NCBI RefSeq assembly: GCF_030406385.1
Contig: NZ_JAUEPM010000002.1
Coordinates: forward strand, 186,001-250,000
Direction of reading: 5' to 3'
Length of the DNA stretch: 64,000 nucleotides
Source: Microbacterium oryzae
GTDB lineage: Bacteria; Actinomycetota; Actinomycetes; Actinomycetales; Microbacteriaceae
Positions 1 through 8,512 of the stretch are shown in pieces. Under the pieces are notes generated by a model that made no database searches, was not told the origin of the DNA, and worked only from the letters and a program-made list of their open reading frames with translations. How positions within the stretch are numbered: the first letter of the stretch is position 1; the number at the start of each line of letters is the position of its first letter. The position numbers and the translations under genes are program-made.

Positions 1-228
1 CAGCTGCCGCAGCGCCTCGCTCACGTTCGGGCGCTTCAGGCCCAGGCTCGTCCCGATCTCGGTCGGGGACGAACCAGGGCGGTGATGCAGATGGCGCAGG
101 ACCATCCGCCCCGTCGCGGTGAGCGTGATGACCTCGCCATCCTCCGAGAGGTGCAGCTCGATCTCCCTCGCGAGGGACAGGACGGCATCGGCGAGGTCGG
201 CGAGCTGCGCGTCGGTCGCTGCGGGCAT
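1..228 (-). CDS. MarR-family transcriptional regulator (partial, C-terminus outside window)
   Basis: The ATG at 228 on the minus strand opens a frame that runs off the left edge (76 codons seen). The visible protein begins MPAATDAQLADLADAVLSLA and contains a winged-helix stretch (TATGRMVLRHLHHRPGSSPT, then EIGTSLGLKRPNVSEALRQL), the usual MarR helix-turn-helix with its recognition helix around residues 60-76. It is divergent from the MFS exporter at 288, the common arrangement of a MarR repressor with the drug pump it controls. A palindrome lies between the two starts. The effector is unknown, and the dimerisation helices and wing lie outside the window. Confidence 0.75.
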   Translation of the reverse strand, partial: MPAATDAQLADLADAVLSLAREIELHLSEDGEVITLTATGRMVLRHLHHRPGSSPTEIGTSLGLKRPNVSEALRQL

Positions 229-259
229 GGGCGAGAGTCTACGACCACGGCTAATATTG

Positions 260-273
260 TTATGTACGCATAA
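260..273. promoter_or_regulatory. Candidate MarR operator (TTATG-N4-CATAA) in divergent promoter
   Basis: TTATGTACGCATAA has perfect 5-base inverted arms around four bases and lies between the marR start (228) and the exporter start (288). A possible -10 box, TAATAT at 252-257, is just upstream. A repressor bound here could block both genes. The sequence is seen; the role is inferred. Confidence 0.45.
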
Positions 274-287
274 ACACTGGAGTGAGC

Positions 288-1505
288 ATGACCACGGGAA
301 CGATCGCACAGCCCTCCGTCCGAGCCGGGCGGGAGGGGAAGATCGGCGTCGGGCTCCTGCTCGTTCTGGCGCTGCTGTCGGCCGTCGCGCCGTTCGCGAC
401 CGACCTCTATCTGCCGGCGTTCCCGACGATGGCCGCCGATCTCGCCGCGGACGCCAGCGGGATCCAGCTCACGCTCACGGGATTCCTCGTCGGGGTGGCG
501 GCGGGCCAGCTCGTCTTCGGTCCGCTCTCCGACCGCTTCGGCCGCCGCGGGCCGCTCCTCATCGGCGCCGCCGCGCTCGTGCTCTCGAGCGTCGTCGCCG
601 TCCTCGCCCCCACACTGGAGGTGCTCGTCGCGGCTCGCGTGGTGCAGGGGCTCGCCGGAGCGGCGGGCATGGTGCTCGGGCGGGCGATCATCGCCGATCT
701 CGCGATCGGCGCCGCCGCCGCGCGCGCGTTCAGCCTGATGATGATCGTCGGCGGGGTCGCTCCCGTCGTCGCGCCGCTCGTCGGCGGGTTCATATCGGGC
801 CCGCTGGGGTGGCGCGGCGTGCTCGCCGTCGTCCTCGGGATCGCCGTGGTCATGCTCGTGGCCGTCGTCCTGGTCGTGCGCGAGACGCACCCGGCCTCGG
901 CGCGCGCACGGCGAACGGAGGGAGCGGATGGCGGTAGGCGCGCACTCCGGAGCCGCGAGTACCTCGGCTATGCGTTCGCGTTCGCGTTCGCCTTCGCGGT
1001 CATGATGGCCTACATCTCCGCGTCCCCGTTCCTCTATCAGTCGATGCTGGGGCTCGATGAGGTGCAGTACGGCCTCCTCTTCGGAGCCAACGCGCTCGCG
1101 CTCATGGTCACCAGCGCGCTGTCCGCGAACCTCGCGGCGCGGGTCGCTCCGCGTCGGCTTCTTGGGTGGGGCCTCTCGGGCACTCTCGTCGGCTCGGTCC
1201 TCTTCTTCGTCATCGCTGTGACCGGTGCGCCGGTCTGGCTGCTCGCCGGGGCGGTCTTCCTCGCGATCGCCGCGCTCGGGCTCGTGCTGGGCAACGCCAC
1301 CGCGCTCGCCCAGGGGGCGGCGCCGGCGGCGGCGGGTACGGCCTCTGCGCTGCTGGGGGCGCTGCAGTTCGGCCTCGCGGCGCTCGTGTCGCCCCTCGTC
1401 GGGCTCGGCGGCGAGACGACCGCGGTGCCGTGCGGCCTCGTGATGGCGCTGTCGGCTGCCATCGCGCTGGTGGCCTTCGGCGTCTCCGCCAGGCGGCGCG
1501 GCTGA
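288..1505 (+). CDS. Bcr/CflA-type multidrug MFS exporter
   Basis: A 405-residue major facilitator protein with about 12 hydrophobic segments and little else. The early stretch PFATDLYLPAFPTMAADL matches the start of the Bcr/CflA (DHA1) drug exporters, and the loop after helix 2 carries GPLSDRFGRRGPL, the MFS signature. It probably exports a drug or other small hydrophobic compound using the proton gradient. An in-frame GTG at 282 exists, but CTGGAG at 277-282 is correctly spaced only for the ATG at 288. The divergent MarR gene probably represses it. Substrate cannot be read from sequence. Confidence 0.85.
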   Translation: MTTGTIAQPSVRAGREGKIGVGLLLVLALLSAVAPFATDLYLPAFPTMAADLAADASGIQLTLTGFLVGVAAGQLVFGPLSDRFGRRGPLLIGAAALVLSSVVAVLAPTLEVLVAARVVQGLAGAAGMVLGRAIIADLAIGAAAARAFSLMMIVGGVAPVVAPLVGGFISGPLGWRGVLAVVLGIAVVMLVAVVLVVRETHPASARARRTEGADGGRRALRSREYLGYAFAFAFAFAVMMAYISASPFLYQSMLGLDEVQYGLLFGANALALMVTSALSANLAARVAPRRLLGWGLSGTLVGSVLFFVIAVTGAPVWLLAGAVFLAIAALGLVLGNATALAQGAAPAAAGTASALLGALQFGLAALVSPLVGLGGETTAVPCGLVMALSAAIALVAFGVSARRRG

Positions 1506-1643
1506 GAGCACGCCTTACCCCCGTGGAAAGAATCGGCCTTCTTGCGCTCTCCAGGCATCGTAAGCAGGGCGATCATCGCGCATAACCTGTCATCACGAAG
1601 GATGTGGGCGCAGCTGCCCGCCGGATCGAAGGAGAACCCCAGC

Positions 1644-3125
1644 GTGAGCCAGCAGTTCGAAGCCCGCCGTGCCGAGTGGATCGCGCGGGAGGAGCTCGCC
1701 GAGCGGATGATCCCGCTGATCGGGCGCCTGTACCGCGAGCTGGGAGTGGTCACGTCCATCCACGGTCGCCGCCTGCTGAACATCTCGCCGGTCGAGATCC
1801 TGCGCACGCACCGCGACACCCGCGAGCACGGCGGCGACGCGCTGCGTCCGGAGAAGACCTTCGCCGTGCTCGAGGCGCTGGAAGCGCTCCGCCCCGGCCC
1901 CGCCTCGGTCGACGTCGCGCGTCTCGTCGCGCGGTTCGACGCCCGCGACGGCTCCTACGGCACGACGGGCCTCGTGGACTTCCTCCGCGAGGAGCTGGCC
2001 CCCGTGCTCGAGGCGCGCGAGGCGAAGCCGACGGACGTCGTCCTCTACGGCTTCGGGCGGATCGGGCGTCTGCTGGCGCGGATCCTCGTCGCCCACCAGG
2101 GTGACGGCTCGGGCCTCAGGCTGCGGGCCGTGGTCGTGCGCCGCGGCTCCGAGAACGACCTCCTCAAGCGCGCGAGCCTGCTGCGCCGTGACTCCGTGCA
2201 CGGCCCCTTCGCCGGCGCCATCGAGGTCGATGAGGAGAACGGCACCCTTCTCGCCAACGGCACGCTCATCCAGTTCATCTACGCGAACGACCCCGCCGAG
2301 GTCGACTACACCCGCTATGGCATCGAGGACGCCATCGTCGTCGACAACACCGGACGCTGGCGCGACGAGGAGGGCCTCGGACAGCACCTCCGCGCCCGCG
2401 GCGTCTCGCGGGTGCTCCTCACGGCACCCGGCAAGGGCGCGATCAAGAACATCGTCTCCGGGATCAACAGCGACGACATCTCGGCCGACGACGTCATCCT
2501 GTCGGCGGCTTCGTGCACGACGAATGCGATCACCCCGGTGCTCGCGGCCGTCGACGAGGCGTTCGGCATCCGTCACGGCCACGTCGAGACCGTGCACTCC
2601 TACACCAACGACCAGAACCTCATCGACAACTTCCACAAGGGCGACCGACGCGGGCGCTCCGCGGCGCTCAACATGGTCATCGCCGAGACCGGGGCCGCGA
2701 AGGCCGTCGCCAAGGCCCTGCCGCAGCTGGCCGGTCGCCTCTCGGGCAGCGCCATCCGCGTTCCGACCCCGGATGTCTCGCTGGCCATCCTCAACCTGCA
2801 GCTCGCTCGGCCGACGACGAAGGACGAGATCAACGCGTTCCTGCGGCAGACCTCGCTCACCTCGCCCCTGCGTCAGCAGATCGACTACGTCGAGTCGCCC
2901 GAGGTGGTCTCGACGGACTTCGTGGGCAGCAACCGCGCCGGCATCGTCGACGGCCTCGCCACGATCGCGGGCGAGGAGAGCGTCGTGCTCTACGTCTGGT
3001 ACGACAACGAGTACGGATACTCGTGCCAGGTGGTGCGCGTGCTGGAGAAGATGGCGAACGTGCACCCGACGATCCTCCCGGTGCGCGAGCCGGTCGTGCT
3101 GGGCGCGGAGCCGGTTCCGGTCTGA
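1644..3125 (+). CDS. Glyceraldehyde-3-phosphate dehydrogenase, long GapB-like form
   Basis: A 493-residue protein, much longer than classical GAPDH (about 335). Residues 1-125 are an extra N-terminal region, as in corynebacterial GapB. The Rossmann motif GFGRIGRLLARIL starts near residue 136. ASCTTNAITP holds the catalytic Cys at residue 291, followed by HSYTNDQNLID and, near the C-terminus, WYDNEYGYSCQVVR. Family knowledge suggests oxidation of glyceraldehyde-3-phosphate, or the reverse reaction in gluconeogenesis, possibly with NADP. The GTG at 1644 is chosen because AAGGAG lies at 1629-1634; the frame is open further upstream (ATG at 1542) but without a good ribosome site. It converges with gntR, with only three bases between the two stops. 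Confidence 0.9.
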   Translation: MSQQFEARRAEWIAREELAERMIPLIGRLYRELGVVTSIHGRRLLNISPVEILRTHRDTREHGGDALRPEKTFAVLEALEALRPGPASVDVARLVARFDARDGSYGTTGLVDFLREELAPVLEAREAKPTDVVLYGFGRIGRLLARILVAHQGDGSGLRLRAVVVRRGSENDLLKRASLLRRDSVHGPFAGAIEVDEENGTLLANGTLIQFIYANDPAEVDYTRYGIEDAIVVDNTGRWRDEEGLGQHLRARGVSRVLLTAPGKGAIKNIVSGINSDDISADDVILSAASCTTNAITPVLAAVDEAFGIRHGHVETVHSYTNDQNLIDNFHKGDRRGRSAALNMVIAETGAAKAVAKALPQLAGRLSGSAIRVPTPDVSLAILNLQLARPTTKDEINAFLRQTSLTSPLRQQIDYVESPEVVSTDFVGSNRAGIVDGLATIAGEESVVLYVWYDNEYGYSCQVVRVLEKMANVHPTILPVREPVVLGAEPVPV

Positions 3126-3128
3126 CTC

Positions 3129-3887
3129 CTACTTCGCGACGAGCGTGGTCTCGAAGCTGTACATGTCGGGCCGGTAGCAGTGGTGCCCGAACTCGACCGC
3201 GCGTCCTGACGAGTCGTAGGCGACGCGCTCCATCGTGAGCAGCGGTCCGCCCTTGTCGACGTCGAGCAGCTCCGCCTCGTCGCCGTGCTCGCGCCGCGCG
3301 CCGATGCGCTGCTTGGCGACCCGGATGGTCACGCCGCGCGACCGCAGGATCTGGTACAGCCCCTGCTCCTCGAGGAGCTCGAGGGAGATGTCGGCGAAAT
3401 CGCCGGGCAGCCAGTTCTCCAGCAGCGCGACCGGCACGCCGTCGGTGCTGCGCTGGCGGCGGAGGTACAGCGCCTCCGCGCCGACCGGCACGCCGAGCTG
3501 CTCGGCGACGTCGGCGGGCGCCGCGCGGAGGTCGCGCGTGAGCACGCGCGTCGTGGGCGCGTGCTGCGTGTTCTGCAGGTCCTCGTAGAGGCTCGTGAGC
3601 TCGACCTGCCGCGTGACCTGACCCTGCACAACCTGCGTGCCGATCCCGCGGCGGCGGACGAGAAGGCCCTTATCGACGAGCTCCTGGATGGCGCGGCGCA
3701 CGGTCGGGCGCGACAGCCCGAGGCGGTGGCCGATCTCGATCTCGTTCTCGAGACGCGCGCCCGCAGGGATGGTCCCGTTGCGGATGGCCGCCTCGAGTCG
3801 GCTGGACACCTGGAAGTAGAGGGGCACCGGGCCCGTCCGCTCGAGATCGGCGAACAGTTCGTCTGGCCACACTGCCGGCTCTGCCAT
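3129..3887 (-). CDS. GntR-family (HutC/UTRA) repressor, probable regulator of the inositol locus
   Basis: A 252-residue regulator. Residues 15-85 form a GntR winged helix (GPVPLYFQVSSRLEAAIRNG, RLGLSRPTVRRAIQELVDKG) and residues about 100-245 a UTRA ligand-binding domain, ending VEFGHHCYRPDMYSFETTLV. The ATG at 3887 is preceded by AAGGAG eight bases upstream; the frame extends further but with no better start. It is divergent from iolC. The palindromes at 3920-3931 and 3994-4005 lie in the shared promoter, and similar ones recur at other promoters of the locus, so it is the best candidate for the local repressor. The inducer is probably an inositol catabolite, but that is inference. Confidence 0.85.
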   Translation of the reverse strand: MAEPAVWPDELFADLERTGPVPLYFQVSSRLEAAIRNGTIPAGARLENEIEIGHRLGLSRPTVRRAIQELVDKGLLVRRRGIGTQVVQGQVTRQVELTSLYEDLQNTQHAPTTRVLTRDLRAAPADVAEQLGVPVGAEALYLRRQRSTDGVPVALLENWLPGDFADISLELLEEQGLYQILRSRGVTIRVAKQRIGARREHGDEAELLDVDKGGPLLTMERVAYDSSGRAVEFGHHCYRPDMYSFETTLVAK

Positions 3888-3919
3888 GAGGGCGCTCCTT
3901 CTCGGCCGTCGCTCGGCCT

Positions 3920-3931
3920 TTGTCGGGACAA
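3920..3931. promoter_or_regulatory. Candidate GntR operator at the gntR promoter
   Basis: TTGTCGGGACAA is a perfect inverted repeat (TTGTC/GACAA, two-base spacer), 33 bases upstream of the gntR start. It suggests autoregulation. A further half site, TTGTC, lies at 3950-3954. Confidence 0.6.
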
Positions 3932-3993
3932 CGTTACTAGGCGCAGTCTTTGTCATGTCGGATTTCCCCTTGCGCGACGACCTGCTTGTGATA

Positions 3994-4005
3994 TTGTCAT
4001 GACAT
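3994..4005. promoter_or_regulatory. Candidate GntR operator overlapping the iolC promoter
   Basis: TTGTCATGACAT contains the perfect 10-base palindrome TGTCATGACA (3995-4004). It overlaps a plausible -10 box (TATTGT, 3992-3997), which sits 16 bases after a -35-like TTGCGC (3970-3975). Binding here would block transcription of iolC and the genes after it. Confidence 0.6.
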
Positions 4006-4047
4006 AGACGAAAGCCGGGCGGAGCCGCCCAGTCAGGACAACGGAGC

Positions 4048-4998
4048 ATGACGATGAGCAACTCACCCGACGTTCTTGCGATCGGCCGCCTCGGCGTCGA
4101 CATCTACCCGCTTCAGGACGGTGTCGGACTCGAGAAGGTCGAGACGTTCGGCAAGTACCTCGGCGGAACCGCCGGGAACGTCTCCGTCGCGGCAGCCCGC
4201 TACGGGCACCGCTCCGCGCTCGTCTCCCGGGTGGGAGACGACCCCTTCGGTCGCTACCTCCTCGGGGAGCTGACTCGCCTCGGCGTCGACAACCGCTACG
4301 TGGCGACCGACCCGACGTTGAACACCCCGGTGACGTTCTGCGAGATCTTCCCGCCGGACGACTTCCCGCTCTACTTCTACCGTGAGCCCAAGGCGCCGGA
4401 CATGAACGTCGACGCGGCGCAGATCGACCTCGACGCGGTGCGCGACGCCCGCATCTTCTGGTTCACCACGACCGGCCTCAGCGAGGAGCCGAGCCGGGAG
4501 GCGCACCACACCGCCCTCGCCGCTCGCGAGCGTCGGACGCACACCATCCTCGACCTCGACTACCGCCCGATGTTCTGGGAGGACCCGATGCTTGCGACCG
4601 AGCAGATCGGGCAGGTGCTCGACAAGGTCACGGTCGCCGTCGGCAACCGCGAGGAGTGCCAGGTCGCGGTCGGCGAGACCGAGCCGCAGCGCGCGGCCGA
4701 CGCGCTCCTCGAGCGCGGCGTGGAGCTCGCCATCGTCAAGCAGGGCCCCAAGGGCGTGCTGGCGAAGACTCGCGACGAGGTCGTCGAGGTGCCGGTGCAC
4801 GCGGTCGAGGTGATCAACGGGCTCGGCGCCGGCGACGCCTTCGGCGGGGCCCTCTGCCACGGCCTCCTCGAAGGATGGGGCCTGGAGCGCACGCTGCGCT
4901 TCGCGAACGTCGCCGGAGCCGTCGTCGCGTCGCGTCGGGAGTGCTCCACCGCCATGCCCACGGCCGAAGAGGTCGAGAACCTGCTGCAGGGAGCCTGA
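4048..4998 (+). CDS. iolC: 5-dehydro-2-deoxygluconokinase (IolC)
   Basis: A 316-residue PfkB-family kinase that should phosphorylate 2-deoxy-5-keto-gluconate with ATP, the step before aldol cleavage in inositol breakdown. The N-terminal GRLGVDIYPLQDGVGLE and GGTAGNVSVAAARYG are PfkB substrate-site motifs. GAGDAFGG starts near residue 260, with the catalytic Asp at 263. Many proteobacterial IolC proteins carry a fused DUF2090 aldolase domain; here the kinase is alone and a separate aldolase gene follows one base after the stop. First gene of the operon, downstream of the candidate GntR operator. Confidence 0.93.
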   Translation: MTMSNSPDVLAIGRLGVDIYPLQDGVGLEKVETFGKYLGGTAGNVSVAAARYGHRSALVSRVGDDPFGRYLLGELTRLGVDNRYVATDPTLNTPVTFCEIFPPDDFPLYFYREPKAPDMNVDAAQIDLDAVRDARIFWFTTTGLSEEPSREAHHTALAARERRTHTILDLDYRPMFWEDPMLATEQIGQVLDKVTVAVGNREECQVAVGETEPQRAADALLERGVELAIVKQGPKGVLAKTRDEVVEVPVHAVEVINGLGAGDAFGGALCHGLLEGWGLERTLRFANVAGAVVASRRECSTAMPTAEEVENLLQGA

Positions 4999-4999
4999 G

Positions 5000-5905
5000 A
5001 TGACCGCACTCACCGAGGCCGACTTCGAGCGCCTGCGCGATATCCGCGCGCACCGCCCGCACGAGATCGGCGAGGCGTTCTCGTCGCGCCGTCGTCGCGA
5101 CGTGCTGCAGGGCGACGGCCGCCTGTTCATCATCGCGGCCGACCACCCCGCCCGTGGGGCCCTCGCCGTCGGCAGCGAAGCCACCGCCATGGCGAACCGC
5201 TACACGCTGCTCGAGCGCCTCGCTACCGCTCTCAGCCACCCCGGTGTGGACGGCGTGCTCGGCACCCCGGACATCATCGACGACCTCGCGGCCCTCGGCC
5301 TCCTCGACGACAAGGTCGTCGTGGGCTCGATGAACCGCGGCGGCCTGCGCGGCGCCTCGTTCGAGATGGACGACCGGTACGGCGCGTACGACGTGCCGAC
5401 CATGAGCGCCAAGGGCATCGACTTCGCCAAGACGCTCATTCGCGTGAACCTCGACGACCCGGGCACCGCGCCCACCCTCGAGGCCACGGCGAAGGCTGTC
5501 AACGAGGCCGCCGCCGCGCGGCTGCCGATCATGCTCGAGCCGTTCATGAGCCGCTGGCGTGACGGCCGGATCGTGAACGACCTCTCGACCGACGCCGTGA
5601 TCCTGTCGGTGGCGATCGCGTCGGGCCTCGGCGCGGACAGCTCCTACACGTGGATGAAGCTTCCCGTCGTCGACGACATGGAGCGCGTCATGGCCGCGAC
5701 CACCATGCCCACGCTGCTGCTCGGCGGCGACTCCGGCGCCGACCCCGACGAGACCTTCGCCGCGTGGGAGGGCGCTCTCGCTCTGCCCGGCGTCAAGGGC
5801 CTCACCGTCGGCCGCACCCTCCTCTACCCGCCCGACGGCGACGTCGCCGCGGCCGTCGACACGGCGGCCCGCCTGGTGCACCCCGCACTCCCCGCCGCCG
5901 TCTGA
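5000..5905 (+). CDS. Cgl0158-family aldolase, probable 5-dehydro-2-deoxyphosphogluconate aldolase
   Basis: A 301-residue (beta/alpha)8 protein of the Cgl0158/class I aldolase type. Visible landmarks are LFIIAADHPARGALAVG near residue 45, GSMNRGGLRGASFEMDDRYG around 110 and a C-terminal VKGLTVGRTLLYP. In this gene order it should cleave the product of IolC into dihydroxyacetone phosphate and malonate semialdehyde, the IolJ role; no classical class II IolJ is seen in the window. It starts one base after the iolC stop, with CAGGGAG upstream, so the two are surely cotranscribed. The exact reaction is inferred from position and family. Confidence 0.82.
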   Translation: MTALTEADFERLRDIRAHRPHEIGEAFSSRRRRDVLQGDGRLFIIAADHPARGALAVGSEATAMANRYTLLERLATALSHPGVDGVLGTPDIIDDLAALGLLDDKVVVGSMNRGGLRGASFEMDDRYGAYDVPTMSAKGIDFAKTLIRVNLDDPGTAPTLEATAKAVNEAAAARLPIMLEPFMSRWRDGRIVNDLSTDAVILSVAIASGLGADSSYTWMKLPVVDDMERVMAATTMPTLLLGGDSGADPDETFAAWEGALALPGVKGLTVGRTLLYPPDGDVAAAVDTAARLVHPALPAAV

Positions 5906-5937
5906 CGCATCCGCCCCACATCATCGAAGGACACCTC

Positions 5938-7446
5938 ATGACCAACACCATCGGACACTGGATCGACGGCGCGCACCGCGCCTCGCGCTCGGGCCGCACC
6001 GCACCGGTCTACAACCCCGCCACGGGAGCGCAGAGCGCTGAGCTCTCCCTCGCCGACGAGGCCGAGATCGAGGAGGCCCTCGCCTCCGCGCAGCGCGGCT
6101 TCGAGGTCTGGAGCCGCCTGTCGATGGCGAAGCGCCAGAACGTCATGTTCGCGTTCCGCGAGCTGCTGAACGCGCGCAAGAAGGAGCTCGCGGCCATCAT
6201 CACCGCCGAGCACGGCAAGGTCGTCTCCGACGCGATGGGCGAGATCCTCCGCGGCCAGGAGGTCGTGGAGCTCGCCACGGGATTCCCGCACCTCATCAAG
6301 GGCGCCTTCAGCGAGAACGCGTCCACCGGCATCGACGTGTACTCGATCAAGCAGCCGCTGGGCGTGGTGGGCATCATCAGCCCGTTCAACTTCCCCGCGA
6401 TGGTTCCGATGTGGTTCTTCCCCGTCGCGATCGCGGCCGGCAACTCGGTCATCCTCAAGCCCAGCGAGAAGGACCCCTCCGCCGCGCTGTGGCTGGCGGA
6501 GCTGTGGAAGGAGGCCGGTCTTCCCGACGGCGTCTTCACGGTGCTCCAGGGCGACAAGCTCGCCGTGGACGGCCTGCTGACCGACCCGCGCGTGCAGTCG
6601 ATCTCGTTCGTCGGCTCCACTCCGATCGCGCAGTACATCTACGAGACGGCCTCCAAGCACGGCAAGCGCGTGCAGGCCCTCGGCGGCGCGAAGAACCACA
6701 TGCTGGTCCTCCCCGACGCCGACCTCGACCTCGTCGCAGATCAGGCCGTGAACGCGGGCTACGGTGCGGCCGGCGAGCGCTGCATGGCGGTCTCCGTCGT
6801 GCTGGCCGTCGAGCCGGTCGCCGACGAGCTCATCGCGAAGATCTCCGAGCGCATCGCCAACCTCCGCATCGGCAACGGCGCGGGCGTCGACGGCGTCGAG
6901 CCCGATATGGGGCCCCTCATCACGGCGCAGCACCGCGACAAGGTGGCCGGATACGTCGACATCGCCGAGGCGGATGGCGCGAAGATCGTCGTCGACGGGC
7001 GCGACTTCCGTGTCGACGGACACGAGGACGGGTTCTTCTTCGGCCCGACCCTCATCGACGACCTCCCGACCACGTCGCGTGCGTACCAGGAGGAGATCTT
7101 CGGTCCCGTGCTGCAGGTCATCCGCGTGGAGAGCTTCCAGGAGGGTGTCGACCTGATCAACTCCGGTCAGTTCGGCAACGGCACCGCGATCTTCACCAAC
7201 GACGGGGGAGCGGCCCGCCGCTTCCAGCACGAGATCCAGGTCGGCATGATCGGCATCAACGTGCCGATCCCCGTGCCGGTCGCCTACCACTCCTTCGGCG
7301 GCTGGAAGGCCTCGCTCTTCGGCGACGCCAAGGCCTACGGTGTGCACGGGTTCGATTTCTTCACGCGCGAGAAGGCCATCACGAGCCGCTGGCTCGACCC
7401 CGCCACGCACGGCGGCATCAACCTGGGCTTCCCCCAGAACGACTAG
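5938..7446 (+). CDS. iolA: (Methyl)malonate-semialdehyde dehydrogenase, CoA-acylating (IolA/MmsA)
   Basis: A 502-residue aldehyde dehydrogenase that converts malonate semialdehyde to acetyl-CoA and CO2 with NAD and CoA, the last step of the inositol route. GAAGERCMAVS holds the catalytic Cys at residue 282. LGGAKNHMLVLPDAD shows Asn where hydrolytic ALDHs have the catalytic Glu, the mark of the MMSDH subfamily. GIISPFNFPAMVPMWFFP is the nucleotide-fold region. Start at ATG 5938, with GAAGGA at 5925-5930; the frame is open upstream through the aldolase gene but that part is a shadow. A long inverted repeat follows the stop. Confidence 0.93.
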   Translation: MTNTIGHWIDGAHRASRSGRTAPVYNPATGAQSAELSLADEAEIEEALASAQRGFEVWSRLSMAKRQNVMFAFRELLNARKKELAAIITAEHGKVVSDAMGEILRGQEVVELATGFPHLIKGAFSENASTGIDVYSIKQPLGVVGIISPFNFPAMVPMWFFPVAIAAGNSVILKPSEKDPSAALWLAELWKEAGLPDGVFTVLQGDKLAVDGLLTDPRVQSISFVGSTPIAQYIYETASKHGKRVQALGGAKNHMLVLPDADLDLVADQAVNAGYGAAGERCMAVSVVLAVEPVADELIAKISERIANLRIGNGAGVDGVEPDMGPLITAQHRDKVAGYVDIAEADGAKIVVDGRDFRVDGHEDGFFFGPTLIDDLPTTSRAYQEEIFGPVLQVIRVESFQEGVDLINSGQFGNGTAIFTNDGGAARRFQHEIQVGMIGINVPIPVPVAYHSFGGWKASLFGDAKAYGVHGFDFFTREKAITSRWLDPATHGGINLGFPQND

Positions 7447-7485
7447 GACCGAGGCGAGCGGAGCGAGCGGCCTCTGGTCGTTCAG

Positions 7486-7566
7486 CGAGCGAGGAACGAG
7501 CGAGACGAAACGCGGCGACCGTGTCTCGAGATCGGATCACGGCGTTTCGTCTCGCTTCGCTCGCTC
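7486..7566. repeat. Imperfect inverted repeat (REP-like) between iolA and iolB
   Basis: The left arm (about 7486-7513) ends AGCGAGACGAAACGC; the right arm (7542-7566) begins GCGTTTCGTCTCGCTTCG. The arms pair over about 25 bases with a small bulge, around a 28-base loop. It looks like a dispersed intergenic palindrome rather than a terminator, since the operon continues. It could stabilise the upstream mRNA or attenuate iolB. Confidence 0.6.
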
Positions 7567-7606
7567 AACCTCCGGCGGAACCGATTCATCAAGGAGAGAC
7601 ACGCAC

Positions 7607-8509
7607 ATGACCGAACAGCGCTGGTTCCACACCCGGGGCGCACTCGCGCGCGACGGCTGGGAGACCGTCGTCGACGGGTCGATCGAGGGATGGGTCCACA
7701 CCGGACTGCGCGTCGCGCGGCTGGCGGCGGGGCAGGAGCTCTCGCTCGAAGCCGGCGTCGAGAAGCTCGTCGTGCCGCTGTCGGGCTCGTTCGCTCTCCG
7801 TGTCAGCGAGGGCGGGGCCGATGGCGAGATCGCCCTCGCCGGTCGTCCGTCGGTGTTCCACGGCCCGACCGACGTGGCGTACCTCTCCAGCGCGGCCACG
7901 GCCGTCCTCAGCGGCGAAGGCCGCGTGGCGGTGGCGACCTCGCCCACCGACGAGGTCTTCCCGACCCGCGTCATCCCGGCGGCGGACACTCCGGTCGAGC
8001 TGCGCGGCGCGGGGGCGTCGAGCCGGCAGGTGCACAACTTCGGCACGCCGCAGGCGCTCGACGCCGCCCGGTTCATCGTCTGCGAGGTGATCACCCCGGC
8101 GGAGAACTGGTCGTCGTACCCGCCGCACAAGCACGACGAGCACAAGCCAGGACACGAGTCGCGCCTCGAGGAGATCTACTACTTCGAGACCGCGCCGTCG
8201 CGCGTAGGCGGCGAGAAGGGCACGCAGCAGGCGTCCTTCGGCATGTTCAGCACGTACTCGTCGCCGGCGGGCGCGATCGACATCAACGCGCAGGTGCGCA
8301 CGGGCGATGTCGCCCTCGTCCCGTTCGGCTACCACGGCCCCGCTGTGGCGGCGCCCGGATACGACCTCTACTACCTCAACGTGATGGCGGGCCCCGATGC
8401 GGAGCGCGCCTGGCTCATCAGCGACGACCCCGGACACGCCTGGGTGCGCGAGACCTGGGAGGGCCAGGAGTTCGACTCCCGCCTCCCCTACGAGAACAAG
8501 GAAGGCTGA
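7607..8509 (+). CDS. iolB: 5-deoxy-glucuronate isomerase (IolB)
   Basis: A 300-residue cupin-type isomerase that turns 5-deoxy-glucuronate, the product of IolD, into 2-deoxy-5-keto-gluconate for IolC. The C-terminal domain carries the family motif with metal ligands: YPPHKHDEH, then LEEIYYFE, and later VPFGYHGPAVAAPGYDLYYL. Length fits the family (about 270-300). AAGGAG at 7591-7596 is well placed for the ATG at 7607. It lies after the intergenic inverted repeat and just before iolD. Confidence 0.92.
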   Translation: MTEQRWFHTRGALARDGWETVVDGSIEGWVHTGLRVARLAAGQELSLEAGVEKLVVPLSGSFALRVSEGGADGEIALAGRPSVFHGPTDVAYLSSAATAVLSGEGRVAVATSPTDEVFPTRVIPAADTPVELRGAGASSRQVHNFGTPQALDAARFIVCEVITPAENWSSYPPHKHDEHKPGHESRLEEIYYFETAPSRVGGEKGTQQASFGMFSTYSSPAGAIDINAQVRTGDVALVPFGYHGPAVAAPGYDLYYLNVMAGPDAERAWLISDDPGHAWVRETWEGQEFDSRLPYENKEG

Positions 8510-8512
8510 CCC

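Noticed and set aside
36-1511. 491-codon minus-strand frame opposite the MFS exporter
   Set aside because: Arg/Glu/His-rich shadow. The plus-strand frame has a proper 12-helix MFS pattern and ribosome site.
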